7,533 nt of DNA, taken from contig CAJUHS010000048.1 in NCBI GenBank assembly GCA_910586535.1, positions 1-7,533 on the forward strand, given 5' to 3'. The position numbers and the translations under genes were made by a program. The notes beneath the pieces were generated by a model, which was not told where the DNA came from, searched no databases, and saw only the letters and a program-made list of their open reading frames with translations. Below, one piece after another: positions 1 through 4,562 of this stretch (position 1 is its first letter; each line of letters opens with the position of its first letter). The stretch is from an uncultured Oscillospiraceae bacterium. Its GTDB lineage: Bacteria > Bacillota > Clostridia > Oscillospirales > Ruminococcaceae.

Positions 1-37
1 GCTCCTTGCCTGTCTGCACCTGTAATACATAGATCAT
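1..37 (-). CDS. Start of a probable NusG/LoaP-like antiterminator (partial)
   Basis: Only the first 12 codons lie in the window: MIYVLQVQTGKE. The start at 37 overlaps the DUF3486 stop as ATGA and has GAAGGAGG upstream at about 9 bases, so the gene is well supported. The sequence matches the opening strand of NusG-family proteins, which usually begin WYVxQVxTGxE; specialised Firmicute members such as LoaP allow transcription through terminators in long operons. A phage copy early in the late operon could have that role. With 12 residues the family call is tentative. Confidence 0.5.
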   Translation of the reverse strand, partial: MIYVLQVQTGKE

Positions 38-594
38 GGGCTGCCGCCTCCTTCCTCAGAAGCAAGCTCGTCCAGAGCCTTGGAAAATTTATCGTAGAGT
101 TCGGGATATTTTTTCGCTACCCCGACAAACGCTTTCTGCTTGATAGCGTCAAATCCCATCTCCGTCAGCTCCTTGTTTTTGATATCCACGCCCCGCTTGT
201 ATGCCGATACCCTGATAAGGTCGGAGGCTTGCTTCAGGAGCTTCAGCGGATCAACGTCGTCAAAGTCCTCATCGGAGAGACGCTGGATATTGGTCAGCAG
301 TATGTGGGACACGATACGCATAATGCCCTCGGTGGTGTCCATATCGGGAGTGCGGTTGATCTCGTCGTTGATCGCCCGGAACGTTTCCTGTGCAAATCTG
401 ATTGAGTCGAGAGACTCGCACAGTCTCCGCGCGTATCTGCAAACCGAGGCCTGGGAGATCATCTCGCCTGTGCTGTCCCTTATGTAGTCCACAATTTCTT
501 TGTACGTAAAATTGTTGGAGGTGATCATGGATTCCACCTCGGATTTTACCTCCGGTCTGAGCTTGTCAATTTTGCCGTGACTGCGGTTTGCCAT
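34..594 (-). CDS. Mu gp27-like protein (DUF3486), putative small terminase
   Basis: This 186-residue product has the DUF3486 layout: an N-terminal helix-turn-helix (about 10-60, with EVESMITSNNFTYKEIVDYI and QASVCRYARRLCES), then a helical region including DTTEGIMRIVSHILLTNIQR and PLKLLKQASDLIRVSAYKR, and a helical end finishing LASEEGGGSP. In Mu and relatives this gene precedes the large terminase and is thought to help recognise phage DNA for packaging; that role is established only by position and fold. ATG 594 has a strong GAGGAGG site located inside the end of the paralogous gene. Its stop overlaps the next start as ATGA. Confidence 0.87.
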   Translation of the reverse strand: MANRSHGKIDKLRPEVKSEVESMITSNNFTYKEIVDYIRDSTGEMISQASVCRYARRLCESLDSIRFAQETFRAINDEINRTPDMDTTEGIMRIVSHILLTNIQRLSDEDFDDVDPLKLLKQASDLIRVSAYKRGVDIKNKELTEMGFDAIKQKAFVGVAKKYPELYDKFSKALDELASEEGGGSP

Positions 595-793
595 TTTGCC
601 GCTCCTCCTCGCGTCTGCACAGATTTCGGGCGTGGATACATACTATCATCTGCTTTACGGTCAGTCCTGATTTTTCCGATATATAATCTGCGATCTCGCG
701 GTATGTGTATTCGTAGGATAAGATCATTCGGTCAACTTCCGCTCTGATCGTCGGGTCAAGCGATCTAATGTCTGTAAGAGGTTTGTTTGCCAT
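566..793 (-). CDS. Stand-alone helix-turn-helix protein, paralogue of the DUF3486 N-terminus, 75 aa
   Basis: This small protein starts at ATG 793 with a modest GGTGACGG site, 12 bases after the previous stop. Residues 1-63 align without gaps to the first 63 of the next gene product. Both begin MAN and share EVxxMIxS, TYxEIxDYI, and a VCxxARxLC ending, roughly 40 percent identity. The remainder of the DUF3486 protein is absent, and the tail (REEERQNGKPQSRQN) comes from reading through the next gene's ribosome site. It looks like a tandem partial duplication that left a free DNA-binding domain. The 29-base overlap is in a different frame, and a +1 shift there would join the two products. The role is unknown. 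Confidence 0.75.
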   Translation of the reverse strand: MANKPLTDIRSLDPTIRAEVDRMILSYEYTYREIADYISEKSGLTVKQMIVCIHARNLCRREEERQNGKPQSRQN

Positions 794-805
794 ACCGTCA
801 CCGCC

Positions 806-1129
806 TTAATTATCAACACACGGATCGGAAATTCTGCCGTAGAGGAGCTGTACTCCCTTTGCGGTAAGCTTGCCCTCCAGCTCATCCATGGGATAATCCG
901 CAAGTTCCGCTTCAGCTTCTGTATAAACACTGCGTATCCTAACAAATTCGGATTCGATTAGATAATTTACGCTGTCCGCAAATTCGTCCTTATCCATATT
1001 CAACGCTGACCGTATCGACGCGAGATTGTTATAGTCTGTTCCGATCATATTTATTCCGCGCAGTATCTTTCCGTTGTTTTTAATAAAGACTGCGGCGCGG
1101 GCTTTTTTCATCATTTCTTCGGGGTTCAT
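806..1129 (-). CDS. Winged-helix protein of Mu-like phages, 107 aa
   Basis: The product starts at ATG 1129 behind AAAGGAGG and overlaps the previous stop by one base. It reads as one small winged-helix domain: a first helix region (ILRGINMIGTDYNNLASIRS), a second and recognition helix (NMDKDEFADSVNYLIESEFV), then a beta wing (RIRSVYTEAE) and the closing GKLTAKGVQLLYGRISDPCV. The LTAKGVxLLxGxIxDP ending is typical of a protein found next to the gp27-like gene in Mu-like phages and often labelled ArsR-like. Whether it binds DNA as a regulator or serves in packaging or assembly is not known; its place in the structural operon leaves both open. Confidence 0.8.
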   Translation of the reverse strand: MNPEEMMKKARAAVFIKNNGKILRGINMIGTDYNNLASIRSALNMDKDEFADSVNYLIESEFVRIRSVYTEAEAELADYPMDELEGKLTAKGVQLLYGRISDPCVDN

Positions 1130-1422
1130 TATGAGCTGCCTCCTTTGCTTATGGTCATTAAAATTTCCATGATACTGTCGAGCTTTTTATCTACTTTCGC
1201 CTGTTCCCGAAAGTAGTCGTCCTTTGTCAGGTAATTGTCCTTGATACGGCGTATATCCTCGGTGTTTTTTTCGATATCTTTTTTTGCGACCTCAAATTCC
1301 TTTCCGGAAATTTTGTTGTCCAGTTCCTTAAAGGTACGCGTCACAAAAAATCCTATAATGCCGATCATAAGCGTTAATACCGCGGAATATATTGACAGGA
1401 TCGTTGTTGCTTCTATTGCCAT
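1129..1422 (-). CDS. Membrane-anchored coiled-coil protein, 97 aa
   Basis: The start is placed at ATG 1422 (MAIEATTIL), because the codons just before it (FFGGEG) encode the ribosome site GGAGGTGAGGGC; the longer in-frame ATG 1470 falls inside the leader stem-loop. One hydrophobic segment lies at about residues 8-27 (ILSIYSAVLTLMIGIIGFFV), followed by a long charged coiled coil (about 30-92, with EVAKKDIEKNTEDIRRIKDN and KVDKKLDSIMEILMTISKGG). The layout resembles XhlA-like lysis accessory proteins and the small membrane coiled-coil proteins (DUF2730 type) found at this position in Mu relatives. It is the first gene after the proposed late promoter. Its stop overlaps the next start as TAATG. 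Confidence 0.8.
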   Translation of the reverse strand: MAIEATTILSIYSAVLTLMIGIIGFFVTRTFKELDNKISGKEFEVAKKDIEKNTEDIRRIKDNYLTKDDYFREQAKVDKKLDSIMEILMTISKGGSS

Positions 1423-1434
1423 GCCCTCACCTCC

Positions 1435-1475
1435 AAAAAAATATGGCGTATGATTTTGTAATTTAATCATACACC
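1435..1475 (-). terminator. Leader stem-loop followed by T7 (terminator-like)
   Basis: On the minus strand GGTGTATGATT (1475-1465) pairs with AATCATACGCC (1455-1445), an 11-bp stem with one G-T wobble and a 9-base loop. It is followed by ATA and seven T residues (1441-1435), just before the ribosome site of the gene starting at 1422. It lies downstream of the candidate promoter, so it could end the early transcript, act as a leader attenuator, or, as DNA, be a dyad operator. Confidence 0.55.
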
Positions 1476-1493
1476 ATTATTTGATAATTTTAT

Positions 1494-1530
1494 ATTATAG
1501 AGCTTTAGGAAATTTTCATAATTAAATTTT
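1494..1530 (-). promoter_or_regulatory. Candidate Mor-dependent promoter for the late operon
   Basis: Reading leftward from the end of mor, a perfect TATAAT lies at 1499-1494. At 17-base spacing the -35 position reads ATTATG, a poor match to TTGACA, as expected for an activator-dependent promoter. AAAATTT occurs twice, at 1530-1524 and 1516-1510, 14 bases apart and straddling the -35 region; it could be the activator site. The position just after mor matches Pm in Mu. Transcription would start near 1487. Confidence 0.55.
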
Positions 1531-1854
1531 TGTGTCATCGTCATCAAAAAGGGAGGTCTGCCCCGGAAGCGGAGCAGCCTTGACAACCACACGGACGGGA
1601 GCGACTATCTGCCGTATTGTGACCTCCGAGAGGTTGTACGCCGCGCTGAGCTGCCGGTAATTATATCCGTTAAATTTTTTCCGTATTTCCTCGTTCCGGA
1701 GGCTGAGCGTAATTTTGTCCGGCATACGGATATACACGTTTGAGCCTGCATAATTTTTGAGAAGCTTTATGTACGCCTCCAACCCAACGCATTCCGCAAG
1801 CTGACGCTGATCCGCGTCCAGATCGTCGAGCGTTAATTTATCAAGCAGACTCAT
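1522..1854 (-). CDS. mor: Mor-family transcriptional activator
   Basis: This 110-residue protein has the Mor/C layout: an N-terminal helical dimerisation region (about 1-35, ADQRQLAECVGLEAYIKLLK), a strand (NVYIRMPD, 39-46), and a C-terminal helix-turn-helix (NGYNYRQLSAAYNLSEVTIR, 62-81). Mor binds upstream of an otherwise weak phage promoter and recruits RNA polymerase, switching from early to middle or late transcription. The start ATG 1854 follows GGAGGTGA. The gene is last in the early operon, directly before an AT-rich gap holding a promoter-like TATAAT. No C-type second activator is seen, so this protein may control the late genes directly. An extra tail ends in QTSLFD (99-104), resembling a sliding-clamp-binding motif. 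Confidence 0.9.
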   Translation of the reverse strand: MSLLDKLTLDDLDADQRQLAECVGLEAYIKLLKNYAGSNVYIRMPDKITLSLRNEEIRKKFNGYNYRQLSAAYNLSEVTIRQIVAPVRVVVKAAPLPGQTSLFDDDDTKI

Positions 1855-1875
1855 AGCGTCACCTCCATTCCGGCA

Positions 1876-2055
1876 TTAAGCCTCCTCCACGATATCAAGT
1901 CCGTCAACGGCATATCCGCCGCTTCTGCCATCAAGCAAAACGACAAGCGTTCCGCTGCACTTCCAAGGCTCGGAACGTACCGTCCAGACCTTGTTTTTGT
2001 TTTCCTCGCTGACATAATATTTACCGTTCATAACAACTTTATCGCCGATTTTCAT
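1876..2055 (-). CDS. Small conserved-looking protein between gemA and mor, 59 aa
   Basis: This short ORF fills what would otherwise be a 200-base gap. It starts at ATG 2055, overlapping the gemA stop as TAATG, and ends with TAA at 1876. The translation begins MKIGDKVVMNGKYYVSEENK and ends GGYAVDGLDIVEEA, with VWTVRSEPWKCSGTLVVLLD in between. It looks like a compact all-beta (SH3-like) domain: MKIGDKVVM followed by GKYYV is a common opening of such small barrels. No ribosome site is needed if it is coupled to gemA, although GGGGATGG lies upstream. Its stop overlaps a further ATG of a 5-codon frame that runs through the mor ribosome site. Function unknown. Confidence 0.78.
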   Translation of the reverse strand: MKIGDKVVMNGKYYVSEENKNKVWTVRSEPWKCSGTLVVLLDGRSGGYAVDGLDIVEEA

Positions 2056-2534
2056 TATTTTCCATCCCCTTTTGCTTTCTTTTTCGCCGAGTTAACGTAA
2101 CCTTTGAGAGTTTCGATAAGCTTCCCGGCAGCTTCGGCGTTTACCCATTCCCATAAACGGTCGCCCTCATAAGCCGTTATTTTAAGCTCCTTCCGGATTA
2201 TTCCCGCCATTCTCGCACCGTCGGAAATCTCCGAGGGCGTTTCGTCATACTTTTTAAGATCATGCAGCAATGCAAAAGCTTTCCCTTTTTGACAGTTCGT
2301 TATCATTCCGGGGACTTCAGGTTTATATGCTTTCGGATTCCGTTTTTCCGGCGGGACTGTCTCTCCTCCGAGCCGCGCCTTAAGCTCGCGGATCACGTCC
2401 TCGGTCTCCCTGTCGGTCAGTTCCTTGGTGGATTCCTTACCTGTCACGCCCAAAACCAGAGCGCGGCGGTCATCGTCGGACATTCCGAGACTTTTGCGTA
2501 TACCAAATATCGCTTTGCGCTGTGATGCGGTCAT
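2055..2534 (-). CDS. gemA: GemA-like regulatory protein (DUF1018)
   Basis: This 159-residue product matches the GemA family. The start MTASQRKAIFGIRKSLGMSD with DDRRALVLGVTGKESTKELT is the usual helical N-terminal block, and CQKGKAFALLHDLKKY followed by GRLWEWVNAEAAGK-like sequence (here DRLWEWVNAEAAGKLI, about 125-140) forms the second. In Mu, GemA is an early protein that affects host gene expression and DNA topology and lies directly before mor; the same order is kept here with one small gene between. The C-terminus is basic (SAKKKAKGDGK). The start at 2534 shares bases with the preceding stop (TAATG), and its own stop does the same with the next gene. Assignment is by sequence pattern and synteny. 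Confidence 0.85.
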   Translation of the reverse strand: MTASQRKAIFGIRKSLGMSDDDRRALVLGVTGKESTKELTDRETEDVIRELKARLGGETVPPEKRNPKAYKPEVPGMITNCQKGKAFALLHDLKKYDETPSEISDGARMAGIIRKELKITAYEGDRLWEWVNAEAAGKLIETLKGYVNSAKKKAKGDGK

Positions 2535-2719
2535 TATTTATCATCTCCATCATCATCAGCTTCTGCGTAATATTCCTCTTTGGATATTGATTCGGCGCGA
2601 TAACCGTCAATCCCCAAGAACTCGCAAAGCTTATCGGCTTTGAAATTCAAATCGCACTTTGCGTAGTAATCATCGCCTGTGTTTATGTTTATAATTCTGT
2701 AGTAATATTGTTCAGCCAT
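2534..2719 (-). CDS. Small acidic hypothetical protein, 61 aa
   Basis: The start is set at ATG 2719 (MAEQYYYRI), which follows GGAGGGG at good spacing; the upstream in-frame ATG 2734 has no such site. The protein has a beta-like N-terminus (YYYRIININTGDDYYAKCDL), a short helix (KADKLCEFLGI), and a strongly acidic end (YAEADDDGDDK). The acidic tail and small size are seen in phage proteins that mimic DNA or bind host factors, but I have no family match. Its stop codon overlaps the gemA start as TAATG, so the two are probably translationally coupled. Confidence 0.72.
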   Translation of the reverse strand: MAEQYYYRIININTGDDYYAKCDLNFKADKLCEFLGIDGYRAESISKEEYYAEADDDGDDK

Positions 2720-2737
2720 TTTTATCCCCTCCATTCG

Positions 2738-2920
2738 TCATTTCGATTTCTTACCCTGAAAACCCTGCCGCTGCTCAAGAGAGCGGTAATTATCATTAAA
2801 ATATTTTTTTAAGTAATCCCGCTTTTTACTTTTAAAGCACAGATACTCGGTTGACGGGACATAATCTTGCGGACAATCGGATTCGTGTATACACCGATCG
2901 GATTTAGGGCATTTCTGCAT
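2738..2920 (-). CDS. Small cysteine-cluster protein, possible zinc binder, 60 aa
   Basis: ATG 2920 (MQKCPKSDRC) is chosen over the upstream in-frame ATG 2938 because GAGGTGGG lies just before it. Cysteines at residues 4, 10, 16 and 28 (C-X5-C-X5-C-X11-C) plus His12 are concentrated in the first half, compatible with one bound zinc. The second half is basic and helical (KSKKRDYLKKYFNDNYRSLE). Small phage proteins of this kind often bind nucleic acid or a host enzyme. The spacing does not match a standard zinc-ribbon, where pairs are CX2C, so metal binding is inference. The gene lies within a run of overlapping early genes. Confidence 0.7.
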   Translation of the reverse strand: MQKCPKSDRCIHESDCPQDYVPSTEYLCFKSKKRDYLKKYFNDNYRSLEQRQGFQGKKSK

Positions 2921-3269
2921 TTTTCCCACCTCTCTCAACAGACAAAGGCTTTATGACAATGCCCTCCGCGATATTTTGTATACCGGACGACAGCTTTTTA
3001 TCCGTAACCAGCACCGCGCCGCTAAAAGGCTTGTAACGCTTTTCCTTGTTCCAGTCGCAAAGCGGTTCGACATAAATATCATAATATCCTCCGATCGTGA
3101 GCCGCTCAGACTGTTCCCATACGGGGACATGGATCGGCATATGCCACTCTGTGTATTCCTTGATCTCACGGCGGATTACCCTTGCCTCCTCGTAGGTTTC
3201 CGTCACGATCAGCAGATCGCTTCTGGTCGCCGCTATCAAAAGACGGAGTATGTCAAGCACGTTTATCAT
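2904..3269 (-). CDS. Hypothetical early protein, 121 aa
   Basis: I do not recognise this product. A longer ATG start at 3290 is possible, but its first codons (MLAGGDP) encode the ribosome site AGGAGG for ATG 3269, so the protein more likely begins MINVLDILRLL. It reads as alternating helices and strands: an N-terminal helix, LLIVTETYEEARVIRREIKE (a strand then a helix), a beta-rich middle (RLTIGGYYDIYVEPL), a loop region, and LVTDKKLSSGIQNIAEGIVI near the end. The early strand-turn-helix pattern recalls a nucleotide-binding half-domain, but no P-loop is present, so this is not assigned. Its end overlaps the next gene by 17 bases. Confidence 0.75.
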   Translation of the reverse strand: MINVLDILRLLIAATRSDLLIVTETYEEARVIRREIKEYTEWHMPIHVPVWEQSERLTIGGYYDIYVEPLCDWNKEKRYKPFSGAVLVTDKKLSSGIQNIAEGIVIKPLSVERGGKNAEMP

Positions 3270-3290
3270 TGGATCGCCTCCTGCAAGCAA

Positions 3291-3308
3291 GGGCGGGATA
3301 TCCCGCCC
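3291..3308. repeat. Perfect 18-base palindrome
   Basis: GGGCGGGATATCCCGCCC reads identically on both strands. As RNA it forms a 7-bp all-GC stem with an AUAU loop. It sits 4 bases after the stop of the coiled-coil protein gene and just before the ribosome site of the next gene (start 3269). There is no clear U-tract after it in the transcribed direction (TTGCTTGC), so it is at best a weak terminator; an operator or an RNA processing or stability element is equally possible. Confidence 0.75.
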
Positions 3309-3312
3309 GAAC

Positions 3313-3618
3313 TTATGTGATAGTGAATCTCATGGATTCGGAGTTTTTAAGGTACATCTCAAACAGCTTGGGATTGTCCGCCTTAAATGTTTTCTGGTCG
3401 AAGCGGTCGGACGACACGGGTACGTACCTAATTGTAAACACGTCCGCAAGAAGCTCCTCAAGGTGATTGTCGGTCATTGCCTGTTTGATCTCGTCCTGCG
3501 CCATCTTGATCTCATCTTCAAGCTGTTTCTTTACCTGTTCCCGCTCCTTGATGTCCCGAACCAGCGCAGTGATCCTGTTGATGTCGAGCTTTTTCTTGGC
3601 TGCGATTTTTTTAGCCAT
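3313..3618 (-). CDS. Charged coiled-coil phage protein, 101 aa
   Basis: The start ATG 3618 follows TGGAGGG at good spacing. A lysine-rich N-terminus (MAKKIAAKKKLD) leads into a long helix at about residues 12-55 with coiled-coil character (VRDIKEREQVKKQLEDEIKM). A C-terminal block of beta character then reads FTIRYVPVSSDRFDQKTFKA followed by NPKLFEMYLKNSESMRFTIT. Proteins with a coiled coil followed by an SxRFDxKxFKxxxPxLY-type tail are common in Firmicute phages and are usually left as hypothetical. By position it could replace Mu Gam (the DNA-end protector), but it is much shorter and I see no sequence support for that. It probably self-associates through the coiled coil. Confidence 0.8.
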   Translation of the reverse strand: MAKKIAAKKKLDINRITALVRDIKEREQVKKQLEDEIKMAQDEIKQAMTDNHLEELLADVFTIRYVPVSSDRFDQKTFKADNPKLFEMYLKNSESMRFTIT

Positions 3619-3659
3619 ACATATCCCTCCAGTTTTTATTTCGCCTTGACTCTGCGTTG

Positions 3660-3676
3660 ACCGACGCGAGGTCGGT
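3660..3676. repeat. Inverted repeat 3 of 3 in the 3619-3736 gap
   Basis: ACCGAC at 3660-3665 pairs with GTCGGT at 3671-3676 around a 5-base loop, a perfect 6-bp GC-rich stem. It lies about 40 bases upstream of the start of the next gene (3618). Only scattered A/T follows it, so termination is unlikely; an RNA structure or protein site is possible. Confidence 0.6.
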
Positions 3677-3693
3677 TACGGGCTTGTCACCGT

Positions 3694-3707
3694 TCGGAGC
3701 ATTCCGA
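3694..3707. repeat. Inverted repeat 2 of 3 in the 3619-3736 gap
   Basis: TCGGA at 3694-3698 pairs with TCCGA at 3703-3707 around a 4-base loop, a perfect 5-bp stem. Taken alone it would be chance-level; it is noted because it lies between two similar perfect stems in a short noncoding gap. Confidence 0.5.
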
Positions 3708-3719
3708 GCCGCATTAAGG

Positions 3720-3736
3720 CGGGGAGCGTGTCCCCG
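3720..3736. repeat. Inverted repeat 1 of 3 in the 3619-3736 gap
   Basis: CGGGGA at 3720-3725 pairs with TCCCCG at 3731-3736 around a 5-base loop, a perfect 6-bp stem. It begins immediately after the stop codon of the 144-residue protein gene and has no T-run on either side, so it is not a classic terminator. Confidence 0.6.
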
Positions 3737-4171
3737 TTAAAGTATTTCAAAAATACTTTCGACAATATCTCGTATGTCAGAATAGCGATGATGTTCAAAA
3801 ACTTTCGCTTCTATCTGGGCAAGGCGTTTTTTAGGCATATTCCTAACATTGTATTTTTGAGCATACTGAAGTTCTGAATTGTATTCCGCTGCGTTGTTTA
3901 GTGCAGCCAAAATGTGCGGACATGGGATAAAATATATATCGCCAACGTCGTTTACGTTCCAACGGCTGCCAATACAGCGATATGCTGTTTCGCGTTCACT
4001 GCCGTATTTGTACTCCCTTTGGCCATCATCGCTGCGCTTGTAGTCCTCCAGCTTTTCAATAAGCGTCAAAGCCTTTTCGCGAAAATTTTCCTCGTTTGCC
4101 GACACCACAAAACAGTGGTGCGAATAGTAATACTGAGATACGATAAGTATGTATTTTACATTTTCCATCAT
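3737..4171 (-). CDS. Hypothetical early protein, 144 aa
   Basis: I do not recognise a family. The start ATGATG at 4171 follows GGAGG closely, and either methionine could be used. The N-terminus is beta-like and aromatic (YILIVSQYYYSHHCFVVSA), followed by a charged helix (ENFREKALTLIEKLEDYKRS) and a middle region rich in Tyr, Arg and Trp. The C-terminal half is a run of helices, with KYNVRNMPKKRLAQIEAK followed by VFEHHRYSDIRDIVESIF. Its histidines and cysteines are scattered and form no clear metal motif. It is the largest unknown in the early block, is followed by an unusual structured gap, and could be a host-interaction or anti-defence protein. That is suggested by position only. Confidence 0.75.
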   Translation of the reverse strand: MMENVKYILIVSQYYYSHHCFVVSANEENFREKALTLIEKLEDYKRSDDGQREYKYGSERETAYRCIGSRWNVNDVGDIYFIPCPHILAALNNAAEYNSELQYAQKYNVRNMPKKRLAQIEAKVFEHHRYSDIRDIVESIFEIL

Positions 4172-4186
4172 AAAATCCTCCGTTAT

Positions 4187-4369
4187 TTATTTATGGAGCT
4201 CCCACCCAAGCCACACCAGCCCCGCCATAAGCGGCAGGACGAAAACCTCGCCGCCAATATTCCCCGCCGCGCGGCTCCCGTACGCTTCCAGTGCCGCGCC
4301 GCAAAATCCGTACAGACAAGCTCCCAGAGCAAGCAAAATTATGTCCCGTACTATTTCGTGCCTACGCAT
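4187..4369 (-). CDS. Small membrane protein with two hydrophobic segments, 60 aa
   Basis: This short product starts at ATG 4369 behind GGAGGTGAG, inside the end of the preceding gene. It has a positively charged start (MRRHEIVRD), a hydrophobic stretch at about residues 10-28 (IILLALGACLYGFCGAALEA), a glycine/alanine-rich turn, and a second hydrophobic segment at about 41-57 (EVFVLPLMAGLVWLGWEL). It is therefore likely a two-pass inner-membrane protein with a short external or internal loop. In Mu the early region between B and gemA carries host-takeover genes such as kil, and small toxic membrane proteins also serve for superinfection exclusion or as holins. Which of these applies, if any, cannot be told from the sequence. 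The early position argues weakly against a holin. Confidence 0.72.
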   Translation of the reverse strand: MRRHEIVRDIILLALGACLYGFCGAALEAYGSRAAGNIGGEVFVLPLMAGLVWLGWELHK

Positions 4370-4550
4370 TTGCTCTCACCTCCGCTGCCGATATGACCGA
4401 TATCTCGGTAACGTTGTCCTGACCGTGCTTGTCCATTGCCAACGCCGCGGCAATGGATTCAGCGGATTTTTTGTTTCCCGCGCTCACCTCGTAAGGTTCT
4501 GACACCACATAGTCGTGTGCTGTAATCTTTAGGTTTACCGTGTATCTCAT
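4362..4550 (-). CDS. Small hypothetical phage protein, 62 aa
   Basis: I do not recognise this product. A strong TAAGGAGGT lies just upstream of ATG 4550, partly formed by the stop codon of the ATPase gene 12 bases away, so translation is probably coupled. The sequence alternates a beta-like start (MRYTVNLKITAHDYVV), a segment rich in small and polar residues, and an alpha-helical stretch (KKSAESIAAALAMDKHG), ending in a second strand. It has no cysteine, signal peptide or membrane segment, so it is presumably a small cytoplasmic alpha/beta protein. It overlaps the next gene by 8 bases. The good ribosome site and tight packing support it being real; the function is unknown. Confidence 0.75.
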   Translation of the reverse strand: MRYTVNLKITAHDYVVSEPYEVSAGNKKSAESIAAALAMDKHGQDNVTEISVISAAEVRANA

Positions 4551-4562
4551 ACGGGTACCTCC

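Noticed and set aside
724..945. Minus-strand ORF of 73 codons overlapping the winged-helix and HTH genes
   Set aside because: It overlaps both coherent genes in another frame and shows no family features or ribosome site.
3313..3618. Assignment of the coiled-coil protein as Mu Gam
   Set aside because: Position and coiled coil fit loosely, but it is far shorter than Gam and I see no matching motif; left as an unassigned phage protein.
3914..4396. Plus-strand ORF of 160 codons across several early genes
   Set aside because: It runs antisense across two minus-strand genes with good ribosome sites; its low-complexity, Pro/Arg/His-rich end is typical of a shadow frame.
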